From positions 3,419,001-3,483,000 of the forward strand of contig NZ_CP036533.1 of assembly GCF_024585265.1 (NCBI RefSeq): 64,000 nucleotides of DNA, written 5' to 3'. The stretch comes from Bradyrhizobium sp. WBAH42 (lineage in GTDB: Bacteria; Pseudomonadota; Alphaproteobacteria; Rhizobiales; Xanthobacteraceae). Below are positions 50,474 to 58,679 of the stretch, in pieces. The position numbers and the translations under genes are program-made. Under the pieces are notes generated by a model. That model was given only the letters and a program-made list of their open reading frames with translations. It ran no database searches and was not told the origin of the DNA. Every line of letters begins with the position of its first letter. Position 1 is the first letter of the stretch.

Positions 50474-51415
50474 ATGCCTGTGCCGGAGAAGAAGCAGCAG
50501 GCTCGCCGCGCGCCTGCGCGCGTCGATCATCCCTTCAAGGGCATCGCGCTGATCCTGCTCTCGACGGTGTTTCTCGGCTGCTCCGACGTCACTGCGAAAT
50601 ATCTCTCGACCAGCCTGCCCTCGATCGAGATCACCTGGATCCGGTTCCTCACCTTCACGCTGCTGTTCACGCCGGTAATGCTGCCCGCCTCGCCGTTCTA
50701 TGCGATGCGCACCAAGCGTCCCGGCCTGCACGTGATGCGCGGGGCGGCACTGCTTGGCTCCTCGCTGTTCTTCATCACGGGCCTCGGCTTCCTGCCGATC
50801 GCGGAGGCCTCCGCCACCGGCTTCGTCGCGCCGCTGTTCGTCACGGCGCTCTCGATCGTGTTCCTCGGCGAGAAGGTCGGCATGCGCCGCTGGCTCGCCA
50901 CCGCGCTCGGCCTGATCGGCGTGCTGATCATCCTGCGCCCGGGCACCAGCGCGTTTCACCCCGCCGCTGTCTTTCCGTTGGTCTCGGCGGCGTGCTGGGC
51001 CGGCACGCTGATCTTGACGCGCATGATGAGCGGACGGGAAGCCGTCGTCACCACCATGGCGTATTCTTCGCTCACCGGCCTTGCCATCCTCACCGCAATC
51101 GTGCCGTTCGTCTGGGTGACGCCGTCCTGGACCGCGATCGCGCTCGGCATCTTCATCGGCGTCGCTTCGACCGCGGGCCAGTGGATCGTCGTGCTGGCCT
51201 ATCGCTACGGCGATGCCTCCGTGCTGGCGCCGTTCTCCTACTCGCAATTGCTGTGGGTCAGCATTCTCGGCTTCTTCATCTTTGGCGAGGTCCCGAGCAT
51301 CTGGACCATCGTCGGTGCGGCCTTCATCGTCGCCAGCGGCCTCTACATCGCCCATCGCGAGCGCGTCCGCCGCGCTCAGCTCTTGGTGCTGGAAGAGCGC
51401 TCTCCGAACGCCTGA
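50474..51415 (+). CDS. EamA/DMT-family transporter
   Basis: A 313-residue inner-membrane protein with ten predicted helices in two EamA halves (LILLSTVFLGCSDVTAKYLS starts the first; PLVSAACWAGTLILTRMM starts the second). Such carriers usually export metabolites. The N-terminus is uncertain: ATG 50474 (MPVPEKKQQ) has no strong ribosome site, and a GTG at 50363 would add 37 low-complexity residues. It follows the aldo/keto reductase on the same strand after a 187-bp gap. Confidence 0.83.
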   Translation: MPVPEKKQQARRAPARVDHPFKGIALILLSTVFLGCSDVTAKYLSTSLPSIEITWIRFLTFTLLFTPVMLPASPFYAMRTKRPGLHVMRGAALLGSSLFFITGLGFLPIAEASATGFVAPLFVTALSIVFLGEKVGMRRWLATALGLIGVLIILRPGTSAFHPAAVFPLVSAACWAGTLILTRMMSGREAVVTTMAYSSLTGLAILTAIVPFVWVTPSWTAIALGIFIGVASTAGQWIVVLAYRYGDASVLAPFSYSQLLWVSILGFFIFGEVPSIWTIVGAAFIVASGLYIAHRERVRRAQLLVLEERSPNA

Positions 51416-51475
51416 CGCAAGTTCGCGGGTTCCGCGTCGTGCTATCAATGGCTCCAACGATTAGGGAGGAGCCGG

Positions 51476-52555
51476 ATGCGCGCCGCGATTTTCAGGAACG
51501 GTGAGATTGTCGTTGGCCGGATGGCCGAGCCGACGCCGGGCCCCGGCCAGGTTCTGGTCAAGACGCTCGCCTGCGGCATCTGCGGCTCCGACCTGCATGC
51601 GCGCCAGCACGCCCACCGCATGGTGGAGATGGCGACGAAGACCGGGCGAAAGTCCATGGACCTCGGCCGCGACGTCGTGTTCGGCCACGAGTTCTGCTGC
51701 GAGGTCGTCGATTATGGCCCGGGCACATCGCGCAAGCTGAAGCCGGGCACGCACGTTTGTTCGCTGCCCGCGCTGGTGACGCCACAGGGCATCGAAGGGA
51801 TCGGCTATTCCAACGACAATGTCGGCGGCTATGCCGAGGCGATGCTGCTGAGCGAAGCGCTGCTGCTCGAAGTCCCCAATGGTCTCGCGCCGGAGCATGC
51901 CGCGCTCACCGAGCCGCTGGCGGTCGGCGTTCATGCCGTCGCCAAAGCCAATATCCGTGGCGGCGAGGTGCCGCTGGTGATCGGCTGCGGTCCCGTCGGG
52001 CTCGCGGTGATCGCCGCGCTGAAGCTCAAGCGGCTGCATCCGATTGTCGCGGCCGACTATTCGCCGGCGCGGCGCGCGCTCGCCGCCAAGCTCGGTGCCG
52101 ACATCGTCGTCGACCCCCGGGTGTCGCAGCCTTACGCGACCTGGGCCGAGCACGCGCAGATGTCGGAGGCCGAGAAGGCGGCGCGGCCGCCGTTCCAGGC
52201 CATGCTGCCGGCGTTGAAGCCCGCGGTCATCTTCGAATGCGTCGGCGTGCCCGGCCTGTTGCAGCAGGTGTTCGAGGGTGCTCCGCGCGATGCGCGCATC
52301 GTCGTGGTCGGTGTCTGCATGGAGAGCGACAGAAGCGAGCCCATGCTCGGCATCATGAAGGAGCTCAACGTCCAATACGTGCTCGGCTACACGCCGGAGG
52401 AGTTTGCAGGCTCGCTGCGCCTGATCGCGGAAGGGCAGGTGGATGCGGCTGCGATGGTCACCGCCGAAGTCGGCCTCGACGGCGTCGCAAAGGCCTTCGC
52501 CGATCTCGCCAATCCCGAAGCCCACACCAAGATCATCGTGCAGCCGTGGCGGTGA
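51476..52555 (+). CDS. Zinc-binding MDR dehydrogenase
   Basis: A 359-residue medium-chain dehydrogenase. Catalytic-zinc ligands lie in CGICGSDLHA (Cys near 34) and VFGHEFCCEVV (His-Glu near 70). The structural-zinc lobe with four Cys present in classical enzymes is missing: the corresponding region reads LPALVTPQGIEG. The Rossmann motif is GCGPVGLAVIAALKL near residues 171-185 and ADYSPARR suggests NAD. ATG with AGGGAGGAGCC upstream. It is followed by a family B repeat. Substrate unknown. Confidence 0.85.
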   Translation: MRAAIFRNGEIVVGRMAEPTPGPGQVLVKTLACGICGSDLHARQHAHRMVEMATKTGRKSMDLGRDVVFGHEFCCEVVDYGPGTSRKLKPGTHVCSLPALVTPQGIEGIGYSNDNVGGYAEAMLLSEALLLEVPNGLAPEHAALTEPLAVGVHAVAKANIRGGEVPLVIGCGPVGLAVIAALKLKRLHPIVAADYSPARRALAAKLGADIVVDPRVSQPYATWAEHAQMSEAEKAARPPFQAMLPALKPAVIFECVGVPGLLQQVFEGAPRDARIVVVGVCMESDRSEPMLGIMKELNVQYVLGYTPEEFAGSLRLIAEGQVDAAAMVTAEVGLDGVAKAFADLANPEAHTKIIVQPWR

Positions 52556-52562
52556 CGCTTTT

Positions 52563-52650
52563 GTAGGGTGGGCAAAGGCGCGGAGCGCCGTGCCCACCAT
52601 GCATCCGCGTGCGTGGTGATGGTGGGCACGCTACGCTTTGCCCACCCTAC
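52563..52650. repeat. Dispersed palindromic repeat, family B, copy 1
   Basis: An 88-bp imperfect palindrome with outer arms GTAGGGTGGGCAAAG and CTTTGCCCACCCTAC and inner GTGCCCACCA / TGGTGGGCAC arms. It sits between two convergent genes, 8 bp after the dehydrogenase stop and 18 bp from the Lrp stop. A second copy is at 57498-57586. Confidence 0.8.
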
Positions 52651-52667
52651 CAGGCCGGAGCTTGCGG

Positions 52668-53129
52668 CTACACCGGCAGCGCGATCGAGTACTTCACCTG
52701 GCTGAGCGCGAAGCTCGACTCGATCGAGGCGATGCCGTCGAGGCGGGTCAGCTTGGTCTTCAGGAACGTCTCGTAGGAGGCGAGGTCGGCGGCGACGACG
52801 CGGAGCAGATAATCGCGGTTGCCGGTCATCAGATAGCATTCCAGCACCTCGTCCCATTTCGAGATCGCGCGCGCGAAGCGGTTGAGGTCCTCCTCCTTCT
52901 GCCGCGCCAGCTTGATCGAGATGAACACGCTGACATGCAGTCCCAACGCCTTCTGGTCGACGGTTGCGACATAGCGCGAGATGACGCCGCGCTCCTCCAG
53001 GAGCTTGACCCGGCGGTGGCAGGGCGACACCGAGAGTCCGACCTTGTCGGCGAGCTCCTGCATGGTCAGGCGGCTGTCGTTCTGAAGGTGGCTGAGGATC
53101 TTGCGGTCGATGGCGTCGAGCTCGGGCAT
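52668..53129 (-). CDS. Lrp/AsnC-family transcriptional regulator
   Basis: A 153-residue Lrp-type regulator. The N-terminal helix-turn-helix covers residues 2-60 (LDAIDRKILSHLQNDSRLTMQ, then SVSPCHRRVKLLE), followed by the RAM ligand-binding domain (ECYLMTGNRDYLLRVV). It is divergent from the AceE-like E1 gene with a 131-bp gap and is its most likely regulator. The pairing resembles mdeR-mdeB of Pseudomonas putida, in which an Lrp protein controls alpha-ketobutyrate dehydrogenase; no methionine gamma-lyase gene is next to it here. Confidence 0.9.
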   Translation of the reverse strand: MPELDAIDRKILSHLQNDSRLTMQELADKVGLSVSPCHRRVKLLEERGVISRYVATVDQKALGLHVSVFISIKLARQKEEDLNRFARAISKWDEVLECYLMTGNRDYLLRVVAADLASYETFLKTKLTRLDGIASIESSFALSQVKYSIALPV

Positions 53130-53260
53130 TGGGATGGAACCTGCTTCTGGTCGGCTATGTTGGTAAAATATCCCAATATCGGCGGGTATGGCGCGAAAAA
53201 TTGAGAAGTTTGACGCGGCCCGCAGGCGTATGATCGGTGCATATTTCCCGGAGCATCGCC

Positions 53261-55624
53261 ATGCCCGTTGACCCCGCCCGTCTCGACACCCTGACTGCTC
53301 TCAGCCGCAAGGCGCTGTGGCTGTCGTCCTGGACCATCCACCACGCCAACCACATCCGCCCCAACGCGGACGGCCTCAAGGTCGGCGGCCACCAGGCCTC
53401 GTCCGCCTCGCTCGCCACCATCATGTCGGCGCTGTACTTCCACGTGCTGCGTCCCGAGGACCGCGTCGCGGTGAAGCCGCATGCGAGCCCGGTGTTCCAC
53501 GCCATCCAGTACCTGTTCGGCCGGCAGAGCCGCGAGAAGCTGGAGAACTTTCGCGGCTTCAAGGGCGCGCAGTCCTATCCCTCGCGCACCAAGGATGTCG
53601 ACGACGTCGATTTCTCCACCGGCTCGGTCGGCCTCGGCGTCGCACAGACGCTGTTCTCTTCGCTGGTGCAGGATTACGTCAAGGCGCATGGCTGGATGAA
53701 GGATCGCCGCGAGGGACGGATGATCGCGCTCGTCGGCGATGCCGAGATGGACGAGGGCAACATCTTCGAGGCGCTCGCGGAGGGCTGGAAGCACGGCCTG
53801 CGCAACACCTGGTGGGTGGTCGACTACAACAGGCAGTCGCTCGATGCCGTCGTGCGCGAAGGTCTCTGGGAAAAGTTCGAGACCATGTTCCGCAATTTCG
53901 GCTGGGACGTCGTCATCGTGAAATACGGCCGGCTGATGCGCGAGGCGTTCGCGGAGCCCGGCGGCGAGGCCTTGAAGCGTTGGATCGACAATTGCCCGAA
54001 CGCGCTCTATGCGGCGCTCTGCTTCCAGGGCGGCGCGGCCTTCCGCAAACATCTGCATGACGAGATCGGCGACCAGGGCCCGATCACGAAACTGATCGAC
54101 AAGCGCAGTGACGAGGAGCTTCTGGCGCTGATGTCGAACCTCGGCGGCCACGACATGGCGAGCATGCTGGAGGCGTTCGATTCCATCGATCACGACCGCC
54201 CCGTCTGCTTCATCGCCTACACCATCAAGGGCGTCGGCCTGCCCTTCCAGGGTCACAAGGACAACCACGCCGGCCTGATGACGGTCGCGCAGATGGAGAA
54301 ATACCGCGACAGCCAGAACATCCGTCCCGGCCATGAATGGGACAAGTTCGAAGGCCTGTCGCAGGATGCCGCCGAGCTCGAGGCCTTCCTCGCGCGGGTG
54401 CCGTTCAACCAGGATGGTCGCCGGCTCACGGCGCCCGTCGTCGAGGTGCCGCAACAGCTCGCGTTCAAGCCGTCGCCGCAGATGTCGACCCAGCAGGGCT
54501 TTGGCCTCGTGCTGAACGAGATCGCGCGCAGCGACAGCGAACTCGCAAAACGCATCGTCACGACCTCGCCCGACGTCACCGTCTCGACCAATCTCGGCCC
54601 CTGGGTCAACCGCCGCGGCCTGTTCGCGCGAGCCGAGAAGGCGGACTTATTCCGCAGCGAGAAAATTCCCTCGACCTACAATTGGGATGCTTCGCCGAAG
54701 GGTCAGCACCTCGAGCTCGGCATTGCCGAGATGAACCTGTTCATCATGCTCTCGGCGCTCGGCCTGTCGCACCAGATCAACGGCGAGCGGCTCTTGCCGG
54801 TCGGCACGCTCTACGATCCCTTCATCGAGCGCGGGCTCGATGCGCTGAACTATGCCTGCTACCAGGACGCGCGCTTCATGGTGGCGGCGACGCCGTCCGG
54901 CCTCACGCTCGCGCCCGAGGGCGGGGCGCATCAGTCGATCGCAACGCCCTTGATCGGCATGGCGCAGGATGGGCTCGCCTCGTTCGAGCCGGCCTTCGTC
55001 GACGAGCTCGCCGTGATCATGGCTTACGGTTTCGAGCACATGCAGCGCGATCCGGGCGAGGGCGGCTCGGTCTATTTGCGGCTCTCGACGCGCGCCATCG
55101 AGCAGGCGCAGCGGATCATGACGGGCGAGCTGCGACAGGGCATCACCGATGGCGCCTATTGGCTGCGCAAGCCGGGGCCGAACGCCGAGGTCGTGATCGC
55201 CTATACCGGCGCGGTCGCGCCCGAAGCGATCGAGGCGACCGGCTTCATCGGCGAGAGCCGCCGCGACGTCGGCCTGCTCGCGATTACCTCGGCCGACCGC
55301 CTCCATGCGGGGTGGACCGCGGCGCGAAAATTGCGGCGCGACCGCCGCGGCGTGCAGCATCTCAGCCACATCGAAAAGCTGCTGGCGCCGCTGCCGCGCG
55401 ACTGCGGCATCGTGACCGTGATCGACGGCCATCCCGCCGCGCTCGGCTGGCTCGGCAGCGTTCGCGGCCACCGTGTCGAGGCGCTCGGTGTCGAGCAGTT
55501 CGGCCAGACCGGCAGCATCGCGGACCTTTATCGGCACTACGGCATCGACGCCAACGCCATCATCGATGCGGCCGAAAGCCTCACCACCGGCGCGCCGGTG
55601 CTGCATCGGAAGATGGCGGTGTAG
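53261..55624 (+). CDS. Thiamine-diphosphate E1 component, AceE/MdeB-like
   Basis: A 787-residue thiamine-diphosphate enzyme of the homodimeric pyruvate-dehydrogenase E1 / transketolase type. Domain 1 carries GGHQASSASLATIMSALYF, HASPVFHAIQYLFG and the ThDP motif VGDAEMDEGNIFEALAEG ending in NRQSLD. Domain 2 starts near residue 480 with SPDVTVSTNLG and GIAEMNLF containing the activating Glu. It is about 100 residues shorter than AceE. No E2 or E3 gene is adjacent, so it may borrow them or act alone. ATG 53261 follows CGGAGCATC. The divergent Lrp gene suggests an amino-acid-derived 2-oxo acid as substrate. Confidence 0.82.
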   Translation: MPVDPARLDTLTALSRKALWLSSWTIHHANHIRPNADGLKVGGHQASSASLATIMSALYFHVLRPEDRVAVKPHASPVFHAIQYLFGRQSREKLENFRGFKGAQSYPSRTKDVDDVDFSTGSVGLGVAQTLFSSLVQDYVKAHGWMKDRREGRMIALVGDAEMDEGNIFEALAEGWKHGLRNTWWVVDYNRQSLDAVVREGLWEKFETMFRNFGWDVVIVKYGRLMREAFAEPGGEALKRWIDNCPNALYAALCFQGGAAFRKHLHDEIGDQGPITKLIDKRSDEELLALMSNLGGHDMASMLEAFDSIDHDRPVCFIAYTIKGVGLPFQGHKDNHAGLMTVAQMEKYRDSQNIRPGHEWDKFEGLSQDAAELEAFLARVPFNQDGRRLTAPVVEVPQQLAFKPSPQMSTQQGFGLVLNEIARSDSELAKRIVTTSPDVTVSTNLGPWVNRRGLFARAEKADLFRSEKIPSTYNWDASPKGQHLELGIAEMNLFIMLSALGLSHQINGERLLPVGTLYDPFIERGLDALNYACYQDARFMVAATPSGLTLAPEGGAHQSIATPLIGMAQDGLASFEPAFVDELAVIMAYGFEHMQRDPGEGGSVYLRLSTRAIEQAQRIMTGELRQGITDGAYWLRKPGPNAEVVIAYTGAVAPEAIEATGFIGESRRDVGLLAITSADRLHAGWTAARKLRRDRRGVQHLSHIEKLLAPLPRDCGIVTVIDGHPAALGWLGSVRGHRVEALGVEQFGQTGSIADLYRHYGIDANAIIDAAESLTTGAPVLHRKMAV

Positions 55625-55639
55625 CGGAGGTAACTGCCT

Positions 55640-55760
55640 CGTCATTCCGGGGCGACGCGCAGCGTCGAGCCCGGAATCCATAACCACGATCGGGAGTATG
55701 GATTCTCAGGTGCGCAATTGCGCACCGTAGCCTGCGCCAAAAGGCGCGTCCCGGAATGAC
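55640..55760. repeat. Dispersed palindromic repeat, family C, copy 2
   Basis: Starts CGTCATTCCGGGGCGACGCG, contains GAGCCCGGAATCCAT, GATTCTCAGGTGCGCAATTG and CGCACC, and ends CGCGTCCCGGAATGAC. The block order matches copy 1 at 3455-3573. It occupies much of the 290-bp gap between the E1 and aldehyde dehydrogenase genes; I see no gene there. Confidence 0.75.
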
Positions 55761-55914
55761 ATCCGAGGGAGCCTTGCCACGTTCCCGCCATCGGCTCATA
55801 TAACCTCCATCCGCCGCAACGCTGGTCCCGCATATGGCGGGTTCAATTGCCGGCGCTTTCGTGCAAGGATGCCTGCCGAAACGCCCCCTCCAAGCCCCCA
55901 AGAAGAGGTTAACG

Positions 55915-57345
55915 ATGGTCAATCGCATGCAATTCTACATCGACGGCGCCTGGGTCGATCCCGCCGTCAAGAAGTCCACCGCCGTGATCAATCCGGCGAC
56001 GGAAGAGGCGATGTACGAGGTTGCGCTGGGCTCCAAGGCCGACGTGGACAAGGCGGTTGCCGCCGCCAAGCGCGCCTTCGCGACGTTCTCCCAGACCAGC
56101 CGCGAGGAGCGCGTCGCGCTGCTCAGCAAAGTGATCGAGGTCTATAAGGGCCGCCTCAAGGAGATCGGCGCTGCCGTCTCCGACGAGATGGGCGCGCCGC
56201 TGCCGATGGCGGAGAAGCTGCAGGCCGGCGCCGGCCTCGGCCATCTCATGACCACGCTCGACGTGCTCAAGAACTATCATTTCGAGGAGCCGGTCGGCAC
56301 CGCCATGGTGCTGCGCGAGCCGATCGGCGTGGTCGGCATGATCACGCCCTGGAACTGGCCACTGAACCAGATCGCGTGCAAGGTCGCGCCCGCGCTCGCC
56401 GCCGGCTGCACCATGATCCTGAAGCCCAGCGAGTTCACGCCGACCTCGGCGCTGATCTTCGCGGAGATCCTCCATGACGCCGGCGTGCCCAAGGGCGTGT
56501 TCAACCTCGTCAACGGCCTCGGCCCCGAGGTCGGCGCCGCCATGAGCGAGCACCCTGATATCGACATGATCTCCTTCACCGGCTCGACCCGTGCCGGCAT
56601 CGACGTTGCGAAGCGCGCAGCGCCCACCGTGAAGCGCGTCAGCCAGGAACTCGGCGGCAAGTCGCCGAACGTCATCCTCGAAGGCGCCGACCTCACCAAG
56701 GCGGTGACCGGCGGCGTGATGCACATGTTCAACAATTCCGGCCAGTCCTGCAACGCGCCCTCGCGCATGATCGTGCCGCTGTCCAAGATGAAGGAAGTCG
56801 CCGCGATCGCGAAGGCCGTGGCCGACAAGACCAAGGCGGGCGATCCGCGCGGCGAAGGCACCACCATCGGCCCGGTGGTCAATCGTGGCCAGTGGGACAA
56901 GATCCAGGGCCTGATCAAGAAGGGCATCGACGAGGGCGCAACGCTGGTCGCTGGCGGCCCGGGCCTGCCCGAAGGCGTCAACAAGGGCTTCTATGTTCGT
57001 CCGACTATCTTCGCCGACGTCACCCCTGACATGACGATCGCGCGCGAGGAGATCTTCGGGCCGGTGCTGACCATCATCGGCGCCAAGGACGAAGCCGACG
57101 CGGTCAAGATCGCCAACGATACGCCGTATGGCCTCGCCGGCTACGTTACGGGCCCGACGGTCGAGGACGCCAAGCGCGTCGGCCGCCAGATCCGCGCCGG
57201 CAACGTCAACCTGCAGGGCGTGCCCAACGACCGCACCGCGCCGTTCGGCGGCTACAAGCAGTCCGGCAACGGCCGCGAATGGGGCAAGTTCGGCCTCGAG
57301 GACTTCCTCGAAGTGAAGGCGGTTGCGGGCTTCAACGCGGCGTAA
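55915..57345 (+). CDS. Aldehyde dehydrogenase (NAD(P)-dependent)
   Basis: A 476-residue aldehyde dehydrogenase. NAD-site ITPWNWPLNQIACKVAPALA near residue 144; FTGSTRAG; catalytic Glu in QELGGKSPN (near 246); catalytic Cys in NSGQSCNAPSR (near 281); EEIFGPVL near residue 381; and C-terminal PFGGYKQSGNGREWG. It oxidises an aldehyde to the acid; substrate cannot be fixed. The ATG at 55915 with AAGAAGAGG upstream is chosen over an open frame beginning at 55834. A textbook intrinsic terminator follows. Confidence 0.9.
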   Translation: MVNRMQFYIDGAWVDPAVKKSTAVINPATEEAMYEVALGSKADVDKAVAAAKRAFATFSQTSREERVALLSKVIEVYKGRLKEIGAAVSDEMGAPLPMAEKLQAGAGLGHLMTTLDVLKNYHFEEPVGTAMVLREPIGVVGMITPWNWPLNQIACKVAPALAAGCTMILKPSEFTPTSALIFAEILHDAGVPKGVFNLVNGLGPEVGAAMSEHPDIDMISFTGSTRAGIDVAKRAAPTVKRVSQELGGKSPNVILEGADLTKAVTGGVMHMFNNSGQSCNAPSRMIVPLSKMKEVAAIAKAVADKTKAGDPRGEGTTIGPVVNRGQWDKIQGLIKKGIDEGATLVAGGPGLPEGVNKGFYVRPTIFADVTPDMTIAREEIFGPVLTIIGAKDEADAVKIANDTPYGLAGYVTGPTVEDAKRVGRQIRAGNVNLQGVPNDRTAPFGGYKQSGNGREWGKFGLEDFLEVKAVAGFNAA

Positions 57346-57365
57346 GCTTTAGAGCGATCAAGCCA

Positions 57366-57399
57366 AACGCCGGAGCGGGAAACCGCCCCGGCGTTTTTT
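57366..57399 (+). terminator. Intrinsic terminator of the aldehyde dehydrogenase gene
   Basis: Stem AACGCCGG/CCGGCGTT (8 bp), one A-C mismatch, inner GCGG/CCGC, tetraloop GAAA, then TTTTTT. It lies 21 bp after the stop codon and is the clearest Rho-independent terminator in the window. Confidence 0.9.
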
Positions 57400-57405
57400 C
57401 GTTTG

Positions 57406-57483
57406 GTCATTGCGAGCGAAGCGAAGCAATCCAGAATCCTTCCGCGGAGACAGTCTGGATTGCTTCGCTTCGCTCGCAATGAC
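57406..57483. repeat. Dispersed palindromic repeat, family A, copy 4
   Basis: A 78-bp palindrome with arms GTCATTGCGAGCGAAGCGAA and its near-perfect complement, inner GCAATCCAGAATC and GTCTGGATTGC. It follows the terminator directly and is followed 14 bp later by a family B copy. Confidence 0.85.
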
Positions 57484-57497
57484 GCAGGAGAGATCTC

Positions 57498-57586
57498 GTA
57501 GGGTGGGCAAAGGAGCGTAAGCGACATGCCCACGATCGCGCGACGAGCAAGAAATGGTGGGCACGCTTTCGCTTTGCCCACCCTAC
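57498..57586. repeat. Dispersed palindromic repeat, family B, copy 2
   Basis: An 89-bp palindrome with outer arms GTAGGGTGGGCAAAG and CTTTGCCCACCCTAC, matching copy 1 at 52563-52650 at both ends and in the TGGTGGGCACGCT block; the centre differs. The terminator and the two repeats account for the whole gap before the leftward lactonase gene. Confidence 0.8.
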
Positions 57587-57611
57587 TACGAGGCCATTCC
57601 TTGCGGCGACA

Positions 57612-58589
57612 TTATCCCCCGACCGCCCCCTGCGTGTTCACATACAGCGCATAGATCGACTGGCTCGCGGCCATGAACAGGCGGTTGCGCTTGACGCCGC
57701 CGAAGCAGACGTTGGCGCAGCGCTCGGGCAGGGCGATGCGGCCGATCATGACGCCGTCGGGGGCGAACACCACCACGCCGTCGAGCTCGGGATCGCCCAT
57801 ACCCCAGCCGCACCAGAGATTGCCGTCGATGTCGCAGCGCATGCCGTCGGGCGTGCCCGGCCCGGCATCGATATGGATACGCTTGTTCGAGAGCGTGGTG
57901 CCCTCGGGCGAGACGTCATAGGCGAGGATCTTGCGGTTCGGCACACCGCGCGATTCCACGACATAGAGGATCTTCTCGTCCGGGGAAAAGCACAGCCCGT
58001 TCGGCCCGAGCACGCCCTCGGCCACGATGGTCGCCTTGCCGGTCTCGGGATCGAGCCTGTAGACGTTGGGCTCGATCTCGGGCTCGGCCTTGTAGCCCTC
58101 GTAATTGCCGAGCAGGCCGAAGGTCGGGTCGGTGAACCAGATCGAGCCGTCCGATTTAACAACGACATCGTTCGGCGAGTTCAACCGCTTGCCGTTGAAT
58201 TGATCCATCAGCACGGTGATGCTGCCGTCATATTCGGTGCGCACCACGCGCCGGCCGCCGTGCTCGCAGGTGACGAGCCGGCCCTGCCGGTCGCGCGTGT
58301 TGCCGTTGGCAAAATTCGAGGGCTTGCGGAACACGCTGACCGCGCCGGTCTCTTCCTCCCATTTGAGGATGCGCTGGTTCGGGATGTCGCTGCACAGCAG
58401 ATAGCGCCCGTCACCGAACCAGACCGGCCCCTCGGCCCAACGCAGGCCGGTCGCCAGCCGCTCCACCGCCGACAGCTTCAGCCAGTATTTTTCGAAGCGG
58501 GGATCGAGTGCACGGATCGCCGGATCGGGATAATAGCTCGCCGGCCGCCAACCTGGCCGCTCCTCGGTGTGGGACGATGCCTCATTCAT
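57612..58589 (-). CDS. SMP-30/gluconolactonase-family lactonase
   Basis: A 325-residue six-bladed propeller. The metal-site Glu is in RWAEGPVWF (near residue 53); Asn residues in NSPNDVVV and GPNGLCFS; Asp in TPDGMRCD. Compared with the 302-residue homologue at 48.5 kb it has a longer N-terminal arm (PASYYPDPAIRALDPRF). ATG 58589 has GAGAGAACC upstream. It is divergent, 90 bp apart, from a uronate-dehydrogenase-like gene whose product would be an aldarolactone, so lactone hydrolysis after uronate oxidation is a coherent role. Confidence 0.87.
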   Translation of the reverse strand: MNEASSHTEERPGWRPASYYPDPAIRALDPRFEKYWLKLSAVERLATGLRWAEGPVWFGDGRYLLCSDIPNQRILKWEEETGAVSVFRKPSNFANGNTRDRQGRLVTCEHGGRRVVRTEYDGSITVLMDQFNGKRLNSPNDVVVKSDGSIWFTDPTFGLLGNYEGYKAEPEIEPNVYRLDPETGKATIVAEGVLGPNGLCFSPDEKILYVVESRGVPNRKILAYDVSPEGTTLSNKRIHIDAGPGTPDGMRCDIDGNLWCGWGMGDPELDGVVVFAPDGVMIGRIALPERCANVCFGGVKRNRLFMAASQSIYALYVNTQGAVGG

Positions 58590-58679
58590 GCCGGTTCTCT
58601 CGTTTCGTTCCCTCTGGACAATCCTGCTATCATTAGAGACACGTGACCGCAAATTCGGTCACTAACGGTGAGGGACAAC

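Noticed and set aside
9394..57586. Palindromic repeats considered as CRISPR
   Set aside because: Copies are scattered over 48 kb with no regular spacers and no cas genes; they are dispersed intergenic palindromes.
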